Shown: positions 23,301 through 35,902 of the stretch, in pieces
Numbering within the stretch: the first letter of the stretch is position 1
Layout: each line of letters starts with the position of its first letter
Origin: Sinonovacula constricta
Taxonomy: Eukaryota > Mollusca > Bivalvia > Cardiida > Solecurtidae
DNA: 64,000 nucleotides
Direction: 5' to 3'
Assembly (NCBI GenBank): GCA_007844125.1
Contig: CM017559.1
Coordinates: 33,385,363-33,449,362 of the forward strand
Notes under the pieces: model-generated
Seen by the model: the letters and a program-made list of their open reading frames with translations, nothing else
Told to the model about the DNA's origin: nothing
The model's database searches: none
Translations under genes and position numbers: made by a program

Positions 23301-26300
23301 CCAGGTCCATCTCTCCAGAAGCAGACGTTAGCCAGGTCCATTGCTCCAGAAGCAGATGTTAGCCAGGTCCATTGCTCCAGATGTAGATGTTAGCCAGGTC
23401 CATCACTCCAGAAGCAGCCATTAGCCAGGTTCATTGCTCCAGAAGCAGAGGTAAGCCAGGTCCATCTCTCCAGAAGCAGACGTTAGCCAGGTCCATTGCT
23501 CCAGAAGCAGATGTTAGCCAGGTCCATTGCTCCAGATGTAGATGTTAGCCAGGTCCATCTCTCCAGAAGCAGCCATTAGCCAGGTTCATTGCTCCAGAAG
23601 CAGACGTTAGCCAGGTCCATTGCTATAGAAGCAGACGTTAGCCAGGTCCATTGCTCCAGAAGCAGAGGTTAGTCAGGTCCATCACTCCAGAAGCAGATGT
23701 TAGCCAGGTCCATCGCTCTAGAAACAGAGGTAAGCCAGGTCCATTGCTCCAGATGCAGACATTAGCCAGGTTCGTCGCTTCAGAAGCAGACGTTAGCCAG
23801 GTCCATCGCTCCAGAAGCAGCCATTAGCCAGGTCCATTGCTCCAGAAGCAGACGTAAGCCAGGTCCATTGCTACAGAGTCATATGATAGCCAGGTCCATC
23901 TCTCCAGAGGCAGATGTTAGCCTGGTCCATCCCTCCAGAGGCAGACGTAAGCCAAGTCCATCTCTCCAGAGGCAGATGTTAGCCAGGTCCATTGCTACTG
24001 AGGCAGACATTAGACAGGTCCATCTCTCCAGAGGCAGACATTAGCCAGCTCCATCTCTCCAGAGGCAGATGTTAGCCAGGTCCATTGCTACTGAGGCAGA
24101 CATTAGCCAGGTCCTTCTCTCCGGAGACAGAGGTTAGTCAGGTCCATCTCTCCAGAGCCAGATGTTAGCCATGCCCATCTCTTCAGAGCAGATTTTAGCC
24201 AGGTCCATAGCTGCAGATGCAGACATAAGCCAGGTCTATATCTCTTAAAACTGACATAAGCCAGATCCATCCCACGAAAGACAGATGTTAGCCAGGTCCA
24301 TCGCTCCAGAGGAAGATGTTAGCCAGGTCCATTGCTATAGAGTCATATAATAGCCAGGTCCATCACTCCAGAGGAAAATGTTAGCCAGGTCCATCGCTAC
24401 AGAAGCAGACGTTAGCAAGGTCCATTGCTTCAGAAGCAGACGTTAGTCAGGTCCGTCGCTCCAGAGGCAGATGTTAGCCAGGTCCATCGCTCCAGAAGCA
24501 GAGGTAAGCCAGGTCCATCTCTCCAGAAGCAGACGTTAGCCAGGTCCATTGCTCCAGAAGCAGATGTTAGCCAGGTCCATTGCTCCAGATGTAGATGTTA
24601 GCCAGGTCCATTGGTCCAGAAGCAGATGTTAGCCAGGTCCATCGCTCCAGAAGCAGACGTTAGCCAGGTCCATTGCTCCAGAAGCAGAGCTTAGCCAGGT
24701 CCATCGCTCCAGAAGCAGACGTTAGCCAGGTCCATCGCTCCAGAAGCAGAGGTAAGCCATGTCCATTGCTCCAGATGCAGTTGTTAGCCAGGTCCATTGC
24801 TCCAGAAGCAGATGTTAACCAGGTCCATTGCTCCATGAGCAGATGTTAGTCAGGTCCATCGCTCCCGAAGCTGACGTAAGCCAGGTCCATTGCTCCAGAA
24901 GCAGACGTTAGCCAGGTCCATTGCTCCAGAGGCAGATGTTAGCCAGGTCCATTGGTCCAGATGTAGATGTTAGCCAGGTTCATTGCTCCAGATGTAGATG
25001 TTAGCCAGGTCCATTGGTCCAGAAGCAGATGTTAGCCAGGTCCATCGCTCCAGAGGCAGATGTTAGCCAGGTCCATTGGTCCAGAAGCAGATGTTAGCCA
25101 GGTCCATTGCTCCAGATGTAGATGTTAGCCAGGTCCATTGGTCCAGAAGCAGATGTTAGCCAGGTCCATCGCTCCAGAGGCAGATGTTAGCCAGGTCCAT
25201 CGCTCCAGAGGCAAAGGTTAGCCAGGTCCATCGCTCCAGAAGCAGAGGTTAGCCATATCCATCACTCCAGAAGCAGAGGTTAGTCAGGTCCATCACTCCA
25301 GAGGCAGATGTTAGCCAGGTCCATTGCTCCAGAAGCAGAGGTAAGCCAGGTTCATTGCTCCAGTGGCAGACTTTAGCCAGGTCCCTATTTCCAAAAACTG
25401 ACCTTAGTCAGGTCCCTCGCTCAAAAAGCAGATGTTAGCCAGGTCATCGCACCAGAAGCAGTGGTTAGTCAGGTCCATCGCTCCAGAAGCAGAGGTTAGC
25501 CAGGTCCATCTGTACAGAAGCGGACATTAGCAAAGTCCATCTCTCAGAGGCGGACATTAGCAATGTCCATCTCTACAGAGGCAGACTTTGGCAAGGTCAA
25601 TCTCTCCAGAGGCAGACATTAGCCAGGTTCATCTCCAGAGGCAGAAATTAGCCAGGTCCATATATTCAGAACAACGTTAGCAAGGTACATATCTTCAGAG
25701 GCAGATGTAAGCAAGTTCCATCTATCCCAAGGCAGACAGTAGCCATGTCCATATTTCCAGAACAACATTAGCAAGGTACATATCTCCAGAGGCAGATGTA
25801 AACCAGTCCCATCTCTCCAGTGGCAGATGTTAGCTAGGTCCATCTCTCCAGGGACAGATGTTAGCCAGGTCCATCTCTCCAGAGGAAGACGTTAGCCAAG
25901 TCCATCTCTTCAGAGGCAGACGTTAGCCAGGTCCATCTCTCAGAGGCAGACATTAGCCAGGTCCATCTCTCCAGTGGCAGACGTTAGCCAGGTCATTCTC
26001 TCCAGTGGCAGATGTTAGCAAGGTCCATCTCTACAGAGGCAGACATTAGCCAAGTCGATCGCTCCAGAGGCAGATGTTAGCCAGGTCCATTGCTCCAGAG
26101 GCAGATGATAGTCAGTTCCATATCTTCAGAGCCAGATGTTAACAAGGTCCATTGCTCCAGAGACAGATGTTGGCCAGGTCCATCTCTCCAGAATGTTAGC
26201 CAGGTCCATCCCATCTCAGAGGCAGATGTTAACCAAGTCTGTCACTGCAGAGGCAGATGTTAGCCAGGTCCATATCTCCAGGACAATGTTAGCCAGGTCC

Positions 26301-28665
26301 ATGGCTTCAGGGGCAGATGTTATCCAGGTCTGTATTGCCAAAGGCAGACATTAGCCAGGTCCATTGCTCTAAAGGCAGACATTACCCAGGTCTATTGCTT
26401 CAGAGGCAGACGCTAGCCATTTTTCCAGAGGCCGACACTAGCCATCTATCCAGCGGCAGATATTAGCCAAGTTGATCTCTCCAGATGCAGATGTTAGCCA
26501 GGTCCATCTCTCCAGAGACTTATGTTAGCTGGTCCATCTCTCCTGAGGCAGATGTTAGCCAGGTCCATTGTTCCAGCGGCAGATGTTATCCAGGTCCACT
26601 GCTCCAGAGGCAGATGTTAGCCAGGTCCATTGCTCCAGAGGCAGATGTTATCCAGGTCCATTGCTCCAGAGGCAGATGTTAGCCAGGTCCATTGCTCCAG
26701 ATGCAGATGTTAACCAGGTCCATTGTTCCAGTGCCAGACGTTAACCAGGTCCATCTCTACAGAGGCAGACATTAGCCAGGTCCATCGCTCCAGAGGCAGA
26801 TGTTGGCCAGGTCCATTGCTCCAGAGGCAGATGTTAGCCAGGTCCATTGCTCAAGAGGCAGACATTAGCCAGGTTCATCGCTCCAAAGGCATATGTTTGC
26901 CAGGTCCATTGCTCCAGAGGCAGATGAAAGTCAGTTCCATATCTCCAGAGACAGACGTTAACAAGGTCCATTGCTCCAGAGGCAGATGTTAGCCAGGTCT
27001 ATATCTTCAAAGACTGACATTACCCAGGTCTATTGCTCCAGAGGCAGACGTTGGCCAGGTCCATCTCTCTAGAGGCAGATGTAAGCCAGGTGCTCCAGAG
27101 GCAAATGTTAGCCAGGTCATTGCCCTAGAAGCAGATGATAGTCAGTTCCATCACTCCAGAGGCTGACATTAACCAGGTCCATCACTCCAGAGGAAGATGT
27201 TAGCCAGGTCCATCGCTCTAGAAGCAGAGGTTAGCCAGGTCCATCACTCCAGAAGCAGAGGTTAGTCAGGTCCATCACTCTAGAGGCAGATGTTAGCCAG
27301 GTCCATTGCTCCAGAAGCAGATGTTAGCTAGGTCCATTGCTCCAGAAGCAGACGTTAGCCAGGTCCATCGCTCCCGAGGCAGATGTTAGCCAGGTCCGTT
27401 ACTCCAGAAGCAGAGGTTAGCCAGGTCCATCGCTCCAGAAGCAGAGGTAAGCCAGGTCCATTGCTCCAGATGCAGACGTTAGCCAGGTCCATTGCTCCAG
27501 AAGCAGACGTTAGCCAGGTCCATCGCTCCAAAGGCAGATGTTAGCCAGGTTTGTTACTCCAGAAGCAGAGGTTAACCAGGTCCATCGCTCCAGAAGCAGA
27601 GGTAAGCCAGGTCCATTGCTCCAGATGCAGACGTTAGCCAGGTCCATTGCACCTGAAGCAGACGTTAGCCAGGTCCATCGCTCCAGAAGCAGATGTTAGC
27701 CAGGTCCATCGTTTCATGAGCAGATGTTAGTCAGGTCCATTGCTCTAGAAGCAGACGTTAGCCAGGTCCATCACTCCAGAAGCAGACGTTAGCCAGGTCC
27801 ATCGCTCCAGAAGCAGACGTTAGCCAGGTCCATTGCTCCAGAAACAGATGTTAACCAGGTCCATCGCTCCAGAAGCAGATGTTATCCAGGTCAATCGCTC
27901 CAGAGGCAGAGGTAAGCAAGGTCCATCGCTCCAGAAGCAGATGTTAACCAGGTCCATCGCTCCAGGGGCAGATGTTAGACAGGTCCATCGCACCAGAAGC
28001 AGATGTTAGCCAGGTCCATCGCTCCATGAGCAGATGTTAGCCAGGTCCATCGCTCCAGAAGCAGACGTAAGCCAGGTCCATTGCTCCAGAAGCAGATGTT
28101 AGCCAGGTCCATTGCTCTAGAAGCAGACGTAAGCCAGGTCCATTGCTCCAGAGGCAGACATTAGCCATGTCCATTGCTCTAGAAGCAGACATTAGCCAGG
28201 TCCATCGCTCCAGAAGCAGACGTTAGCCAGGACCATCGCTCCAGAAGCAGATGTTAGCCAGGTCCATCGCTCCAGGGGCAGATGTTAGCCAGGTCCATCG
28301 CTCCAGAAGCAGATGTTACACAGGTCCATCGCTCCAGAAGCAGACGTTAGCCAGGTCCATCGTCCAGAGGCAGACGTTAGCTAGGTCCATCGCTCCAGAA
28401 GCAGACGTTAGCTAGGTCTATCGATCCAGAAGCAGACGTTAGCCAGGTCCATTGCTCCAGAAGCAGAGGTTAGCCAGGTCCATTGTTCCAGAAGCAGAAG
28501 CAGAGGTTAGACAGGTCCATCGCTCCAGAAGCAGAGGTGAGCCAGATTCATCACTTCAAAAGCAGATGTTAGTTAGGTTCATCTCTCCAGATGCAGATGT
28601 TATCCAGGTCCATCTTTCCAGAGACAGACATTAGCTAGGTCCATCTCTCCAGAGGCAGAAATATG
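14370..28665. repeat. 31-bp tandem array 1, about 460 units, with higher-order structure
   Basis: The modal unit starts GCAGATGTTAGCCAGGTCC and continues CATCTCTCCAGAG; a common variant reads GGTCATTCTCTCCAGTGG. The period is 31 bp almost throughout, with rare 30-bp units (GTTAGCTGGTC). Larger segments are themselves repeated: 41 units (1269 bp) starting near 14688 recur near 15957. A 723-bp segment near 18288 recurs near 19011. A block with CCATTGCTACTGAGGCAGAC recurs near 17871, 20801, 22781 and 23989. Type changes gradually from TCTCTCCAGAGG units (14.4-17.9 kb) to TCGCTCCAGAAG units. Because 31 is not a multiple of three, and TTAG or GTAAG in every unit yields stops every 93 nt, the array is not coding. 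Apparent frames such as 22564-22836 are chance. Confidence 0.97.
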
Positions 28666-28879
28666 CCAGATATTCTTTTGCAAGTAATATGACCAGTTCC
28701 TATTGAAATCACTTATTTATCCTGCTATTTTTTCAAGCATTAGAAAATTTGTAATCCTTCACTTCAAATTTGAATGTGAAAAAAGGAATTTCAAATATAT
28801 GGAAAAGTTAAACATTGGCCTTCTTACAACTGTAATAAACTCGAGGTGACAGTTGCTTGAGGCTTTCTTAGTTACATGA

Positions 28880-29080
28880 AGCTTCCTTGCACGTCCAGAC
28901 ATTAACCAAATTCTTCTATCCACAGGTAGACAATTGCCAGATGCATCATTTTCAAGGCAGCTGTTCGCCAGATAATTTCTTCCTTGGCAGACCAGCTAGA
29001 TTCCTCCCTCCTGAGAAAGAAGTTTGCCTGATATTTCCTTCCAGAGGCATTCATTCCTAAGATCCCTCCTTATTGTGGAC
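28880..29080. repeat. Highly diverged 31-bp-type repeat units
   Basis: Six or so units of 30-32 bp can be aligned by the pattern CAGACATTxxCCAxAT...TTCT. Examples are CCAGACATTAACCAAATTC, AGACAATTGCCAGATGCATC and AGCTGTTCGCCAGATAATTT. They link arrays 1 and 2 in sequence type. The preceding 28666-28879 is unassigned AT-rich DNA. Confidence 0.65.
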
Positions 29081-29139
29081 TGCTAGAAATGCCCAAGCAA
29101 GGAAAGTTAAAAATGGTTTGCCCACAACATAAAGGTGGC

Positions 29140-29525
29140 TAACTTTAGAGAAGGCACAGCAGTTATTTTATTTCATTCCAACCATTCTATGTCCAAAGCT
29201 TCACAAGCAATCAAAAGCTTTCCTTTACCATGGCTCCTTCACTCAAATCATGTTTTTTACCATGCTTTAATTATAAGTCATTATTTCATTGATTCTTTTC
29301 CCACAATATTGTTGCCTTATTCTTGTTTCCTTGCTTTGTTACTTGATTCATTTTTCTGCCATATCAACTTCTTTCATTCTTTGAATGTCCAGTTTTCATT
29401 GCCTGGCCTGTTCATTCAATTTTGATTCAACATACGCTCTGTTGTGCACAGACTGTCATTCATCTACTTGTTTATTTGTCATTCTGACTCGCACTTGGCA
29501 AACAGTTGTCAGAGACATTTGGTTG
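29140..29525. repeat. Array flank duplication, copy 2
   Basis: Direct-orientation homolog of 13955-14369, including TTGAATGTCCAGTTTTCATT and the TTGTTTATTTGTCATTCTGA block. Here it is not followed at once by an array; about 860 bp of unassigned DNA separates it from array 2. Confidence 0.85.
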
Positions 29526-30390
29526 CCTTTAGAGAACCATTGCTAGCATTTTTTTGGCTTTCTGAGGGTTTTCCTTCTACTCAAGTATTAAAATTCTTCC
29601 TCTACTATGTCTCAGGTCATTCTAAAATCTTGCCAGTGATATTCTTATCTTAAAGATTATTTTTGCATGTCATTTAAGGTTAAGTACACCTGGCAGGATC
29701 ACGGCGACGGCATGCCATTTGTGATCAATTAAGGACTAAAGGCTGAGTGCATAGCAATCACAAGTAGGGTAGATTGGCCTGTTGACATGGTAGTGTAGGT
29801 TTATAGGTTTGGGGTAATATGTTAGTAAATTAGTTAGAAAAAAGCTTGAGTAGTTCATTTCTAAATGGGGTGTATATTTTATGTCCGATTTATAATGGAT
29901 TCATGCAGGAGGGAAACTGAGACATTTGGACTGTTAGATTAAAATTTAAATCTAAGGCTTTATCCCTCTCTGCTTACTAATAAGGGCTGTTAAGTAAATA
30001 TATGCAAGCAATAGTATCTCTGAGGCAATTAAAATCACTGCCATCATGTTTGTTAAGAAAGAGTAAGAAAGGGCAAATAAAGAAATAGGGGTTTGACAAG
30101 ACATGCATGGGGGAGTTGGCGATGGTGATAGATTGAAAAGTTCAGGAATGTTGATTGTCCATTCCAAGTCTGATTGATGCAGGTGTTGTAGAGACTGGTT
30201 GAAGCAATAAAGGAATAAAGCAAGCAGGGGCAATTATGGATTCGGTTGAGTTTTTAAATTTTAGTCATTGAGTGGTCAAGCCACATACATCAATTTATTA
30301 ATAGTTGGCATTAATTGCTAGGCCACTCACTGGCAAAACCTGATATTGAATAAAAAGAAGGGCCTGGTAACAGGGGTCACTGAAGTGAAG

Positions 30391-31935
30391 GATGTAGTTC
30401 CAGAGGCAGACATTTGCCAGTTGCTTCCATCTATAGACAAATATTTGCTAGCCCTTCCATCCAGAGGAAGATGTTCACCAGATGCTTCCATCCAAAGGAA
30501 GATTTTCATCCGATGCTTCTGTCCAGAGGCAGATGGTCTCCAGGACCTTCCATCAACAGGCAGATGATTGCCATGCCCTTCCATCAAGAAGCTGACATAC
30601 ATCAGATGCTTCCATCCAGAGGCTGACATTCACCAGATGCTTCCTTACAGAGGCTGACATTCACCAGATGCTTCCTTCCAGAGGCTGACATTCACCAGTT
30701 GCTTCCATTCAGAGGCTGACATTCACCAGATGCTTCCTTCCAGAGCCTGACATTCACCAGATGCTTCCATCAAGAGGCTGACGTTCACCAGATGCTTCCT
30801 TCCAGAGGCTGACGTTCACCAGATGCTTCCTTCCAGAGGCTGACGTTCACCAGATGCTTCCATTCAGAGGCTGACATTCACCAGTTGCTTCCATCAAGAG
30901 GCTGACGTTCACCAGATGCTTCCTTCCAGAGGCTGACGTTCACCAGATGCTTCCTTCCAGAGGCTGACGTTCACCAGATGCTTCCTTCCAGAGGCTGACA
31001 TTCACCAGATGCTTCCATCCAGAGGCTGACATTCACCAGATGCTTCCTTCCAGAGCCTGACATTCACCAGTTGCTTCCATTCAGAGGCTGACATTCACCA
31101 GTTGCTTCCATTCAGAGGCTGACATTCACCAGATGCTTCCTTCCAGAGGCTGACATTCACCAGTTGCTTCCATTCAGAGGCTGACATTCACCAGTTGCTT
31201 CCATTCAGAGGCTGACATTCACCAGTTGCTTCCATTCAGAGGCTGACATTCACCAGATGCTTCCATTCAGAGGCTGACATTCACCAGTTGCTTCCATTCA
31301 GAGGCTGACATTCACCAGATGCTTCCATTCAGAGGCTGACATTCACCAGTTGCTTCCATTCAGAGGCTGACATTCACCAGATGCTTCCATTCAGAGGCTG
31401 ACATTCACCAGATGCTTCCATTCAGAGGCTGACATTCACCAGATGCTTCCATTCAGAGGCTGACATTCACCAGATGCTTCCTTCCAGAGCCTGACATTCA
31501 CCAGTTGCTTCCATTCAGAGCCTGACATTCACCAGTTGCTTCCATTCAGAGCCTGACATTCACCAGATGCTTCCATTCAGAGGCTGACATTCACCAGTTG
31601 CTTCCATTCAGAGGCTGACATTCACCAGATGCTTCCATCAAGAGGCTGACGTTCACCAGATGCTTCCTTCCAGAGCCTGACATTCACCAGATGCTTCCAT
31701 CAAGAGGCTGACGTTCACCAGATGCTTCCTTCCAGAGGCTGACGTTCACCAGATGCTTCCTTCCAGAGCCTGACGTTCACCAGATGCTTCCATCAAGAGG
31801 CTGACGTTTACCAGATGCTTCCTTCCAGAGGCTGCTGTTCACCAGATGCTTCCTTCCAGAGGCTGACGTTCACCAGATTCTTCCATTCAGAGGATGATAG
31901 ATGTTCACCAGATGATTCTATCCAGATGGTTTAGG
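30391..31935. repeat. 31-bp tandem array 2, about 50 units
   Basis: The unit starts GCTGACATTCACCAGATGC and continues TTCCTTCCAGAG. The period of 31 bp matches array 1, and the units align along their whole length (shared GC-GA, CCAG, TCCAGAG). Variants alternate CCAGATGC/CCAGTTGC and TTCCATTCAG/TTCCTTCCAG. The first units (30391-30650) and the last (from 31880) are degenerate. Stops on both strands every 93 nt rule out coding. Confidence 0.96.
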
Positions 31936-32263
31936 ATGCTTAGTCTGTAAGAAAGTTTACATGTATGTTTATAGCTTTTTAAGCTACTTCAGTCTGTCAA
32001 AAAACATAATCCTAATGGTCCATCCATCTTTATTGTTTTTTAATTTTTTTTTATAATTTTGTAACTATGTGAGAATTCAAAATAAAAAATCATTTGGAAA
32101 AAAATTGGTTGGGCTGAGAACTCATTTAGGGTGGCTTTCCTGCTATCCTGCAGTGTGCAGGTGGCCTTACCCAGACGTGAGTCTGGGGTTCCACCACCTG
32201 TACTTAGCTGGTCATCACCAATATGACATTACCATAATTATTTTGGAGCAAAATACAAAAAGA

Positions 32264-32545
32264 AATTGGTAGAGCGTCGGCTCCAGGTACAGGGGGCTGC
32301 AGTTTTGATCCCGAGCCATGACATACCTATGTTGTTAAAAATGGTAGTGGCTCCCTTGCTTATGCTTAAGCAAATATAAGGGTAGTTTTGGTCGGCCCGG
32401 TGTCAGGATAAAGTGACTCGGTATGGTATCATGCCAGATGTTCAGGACATGCTATACACAGTGAAGGCAGCACTATATCTGCTACAAGTGGACACCGTCT
32501 CCAGATAACTGAAATACTGTTGGTGGGAGGATAAACCCAATAAAC
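32264..32545 (+). mobile_element. tRNA-derived SINE, family A
   Basis: A tRNA-like head (ATTGGTAGAGCGTCGGCTCC, then TTTTGATCCCGAGCCATGAC) is followed by the family body (GGTATCATGCCAGATGTTCA, GTGGACACCGTCTCCAGATA) and the end GGATAAACCCAATAAAC. The 5' few bases of the head are lost. Orientation is opposite to the copies in the left-hand gene. Confidence 0.85.
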
Positions 32546-33344
32546 AAAACACAAATATCCTAGCTCCTTTATTTATCTAGTCCCTTCATTGCGGGTTCTA
32601 TGTCCAGTCAAGCTGAAAACTTCTCAAGTTGGGAAGATTTTTGTTTACAAGTCACAATTGTTTGTTGGTCCTTTTCTTTCAGTGATAGCTTGAGATCTCA
32701 ATAAAAACCTTATTTTTTTTATAGTTTTTCTGTTGCGGACTGTTGAAAGAAATAAAACTGCCCTGATAACAATATACTTTTACTATTTTACTATTAACTA
32801 ATTTTCGATAAACATCACAGTGACCATTTATGATCATTATAGCAACATCAAGCTATTTCTGTGCAGAAAGATCGCAGACAAATGTCTAGGTAAAACCAGC
32901 ACTACGAAGGTCCCTGGAATCTTTCCCACATTAAGGCTTTTTTCCCTGAACTGGACTCAAACCCATGCGGTGGGAGGCTAAGTAGTCAGAAGGGTTACAA
33001 GTTGGTGAAGACAATTTACTGTCAGCTTACAGTATTAATGTTACATATCAGAACTAGGTTTTTTTTTATGAGGCACATGTGAAAACCAAAGATTATTTTA
33101 TAGAAATCATTTTTAATGGGTCAAAATCAATCATTTCTTTTAATCATTAGTTCGAAAAGATTCAACACTTTTGTCTTTTATGTATGTTGTTACTTCTTCA
33201 GTCCTTGAGAGGTTACCTAGTGTTGGTATTTTCCAGTAATAAAATCTGAATGTTGCAAAAATGATCATAATTGTAGATTATCAGTGTGTTTAAAAAATAT
33301 AAAATAAATTCATTGTTCCTTTACTTTCAGATACAAATTATCAT

Positions 33345-33415
33345 CAGTTCATCCTTCTAGAGGCAGACGATCATCAGGCTGGATCTTTGAGAGACTTGAC
33401 AGCAGATGTTTATCA
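33345..33415. repeat. Isolated one to two 31-bp-type units
   Basis: TTCATCCTTCTAGAGGCAGA followed by CGATCATCAGG and, later, GACAGCAGATGTTTATCA resembles the arrays' TCCAGAGGCAGATGTTAGCC. It lies directly after an acceptor-like TTCCTTTACTTTCAG. The rest of 32546-35641 is unassigned AT-rich DNA. Confidence 0.4.
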
Positions 33416-35641
33416 TTCCTTTCTGTGCTTTAAAGATGTTTTGTGCTTAGTGGTTGTGTTTATAAGTTAACTTGTGCTAAGTGACTGTTTAAAAAGGTTG
33501 ACAATACAGTAAAATTTATGTAAAGACAAAACACCAAAGTCACATTAAAACCTTTTGTTTGATTTTGTTGTGCACCTGAAGTACAAGAACTGCCAGGTCT
33601 GGTTCTCAGGTTAATCATGCAATTAGTTAAAATTTTATGCTATTTTATGCTATTTAGGACAAACTATTAGAAAATAATTTCTAGACTAGTTAAAAAGGTT
33701 GAACCCGTGTAAATAGGGATAAAATAGAACTGTCAATTATGAATGGTATCATAGGTTACTTTTGAAACAGAACATTAATATTTAACTACAAATAAAATAA
33801 TATAGGTTTAAATTGTTTTCACACAAGTGCTTTGTTTAAACCATAGCTTTGAGCCTGCCTTAAATTAATGTTATATTTGGTTCTGCTTTCATCTACAGAT
33901 TTGACATTATGTAAAATTAGTAATGAAGCTAAGTGCAGTTGTGTTTAAATGGTGTAAAAACAGCTATGCCTAGGAGATAAACTGGAAAATAACATAATTT
34001 GGATGTAAGGAATATCTGCAATAAATGATCAGTAATCCTACAGGGTCACCATTCAAAGTATGCAAGATCTCACATTGGAAACATAAGCAGACATTATGAC
34101 ATGAGAGAGTAGTATGGCTCTTAGGTTTTAGGCTTATCAGTTAAATACTTTTTAAAAATGTTTCTCTTAACAATATTTTTGTTTGGACATTTTTTCAGCA
34201 GCATTTAAATATTAGATTTAAATATCATTTATTATTATTTTGTTCATTATTATTTGTTTTCATAATTATTTGTTTTTAAGAACTATCATCCTGTCATATG
34301 TCAGTGTTTTTTAATGACTTCAGATCTCTGCAGTCATTGACACTGCTTTGTGAAGGTATAAAGTTCTTGTGCCCAGAAATGGTTCAGTGGACAAATGATG
34401 ATGTATACTTATGTACTATTGTATGATTGTGAAAGCAGCTGCAGAGGATTGATGATTGGCTGAGTGTCTGAGAGCCTGGATTTAGGTTAACCCTAGTTCA
34501 AAAATCTAAGGAATATGATGCTTTTCAAAATTATTTTTGTTTTACATTTGGCTATAAAATGGTTAGGACTAATATGTAAAATGTTTTATTTTTTATTATT
34601 TTTGTAAGTATTTAATGTTAAGCTGTTAATAATCTAGAACAAATAGAGAAGAAAACTATTTGATATTTTTTTACCAAATATCCTGTCATTTGTCTGGGGT
34701 ACGTGCATCCTATGTATGACATGAAAAGGTCCTTGGACATTTAAGTGAAATGACCCTGTTCTAAAAGAATCTTAAACTGACATTATGTAAAATATATAAA
34801 AAAATCATTGTTATATTGTTGGTGCTTGTAATTTAAAAGCAAACATATGAAGAAAGGTCTTAACCTTTAAATATTTCACTTACATTTTGCATTCAAGACT
34901 TTCCACAGGCCTCCTAGTTAAACCTTCTAAAACTTAAACATTAAATACCTTTAAATCCTTTCAACCTTTCATTTTTTCACATTTATGCTGAATGACTAAT
35001 TTTAGACATTTACTAGTTGTTACTGTGATGTTTTAATTTAGTTGGACACTTTAATGTTGGGTTGCAGCATAATTAGTATATAAATTGTCTCCATTAAAAT
35101 GGCCATTGTAACATTTTTTTCTGTTTGAATAGATTTTTCTTTGCTTTGTGCCAAATTTCTCTAAAATATTGTCATTTTGATAAAGTTTAGGCTTTAAAAA
35201 ATATATTTTTACATGTACTATGGTCTGCCAGAATGTCTGGCTTCCATTATAATTTACACAATGCGGTATGAAAGCATGGTGTATCTTGGTAGATAATGCT
35301 GTCTTTTGTTTTTGTCATTTTTATATACAAAACTATTTTAAGCATTGTACAAGTGAATTTGTTTCAGAAGAGATGTTTTATTAGACAGTTTGGTAACTTG
35401 AAAATTACCTAGCACTATACACTTGTGCACTTCTGATTGCCTTACTTTTTTTTAGTTTATTTTCCTTATCTTGTGTAACATCAGACCAAAGATATTTCAT
35501 TCCAGACAATTTACTGGTTACCATAACAACAGCCCTTCATGATACATCTCTTTGACAAATTCCACTAAAAAGCATTTTTTTTTTTGATAGAGTTTAGACT
35601 TTCTACCTGCATATAATTGTTCCAAGTCTATAATTATTCAG

Positions 35642-35902
35642 ACTGGCTGCAATAGCTCAGGTGGTAGAGCATCGGCTTGCAGATCAGGAGGCCGCGGGTT
35701 CAAATCTCGGCCAGGTCAAACCAAAGACTCTAAAGTTGGTAGTAGTATCTTCCCTCCTCATGCTCAGGGCTAAGGGGACAGCATTATGCCTGACTCGTCG
35801 CTGTCAATATAATGGAACGGCCAGGTTCAGTTCCTGGGCACCTCATAAGTGACCCTGTGCTGTAATGATAGAAATGTCGCTGCACAGTATTGGCAGAAAT
35901 GC
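35642..35902 (+). mobile_element. tRNA-derived SINE, family B, full length
   Basis: The head has an A box (ATAGCTCAGGTGGTAGAGC) and a B box (GCGGGTTCAAATCTCGGCC). The body has AAGTTGGTAGTAGTATCTTC, GGGCTAAGGGGACAGCATTA, GACTCGTCGCTGTCAATATA and CACAGTATTGGCAGAAATGC. Both Pol III boxes are near consensus. Frames overlapping it are not genes. Confidence 0.85.

Noticed and set aside
14370..28665. CRISPR-like array of ~31-bp repeats
   Set aside because: Units are contiguous with no unique spacers, they vary among themselves, and the context is eukaryotic.
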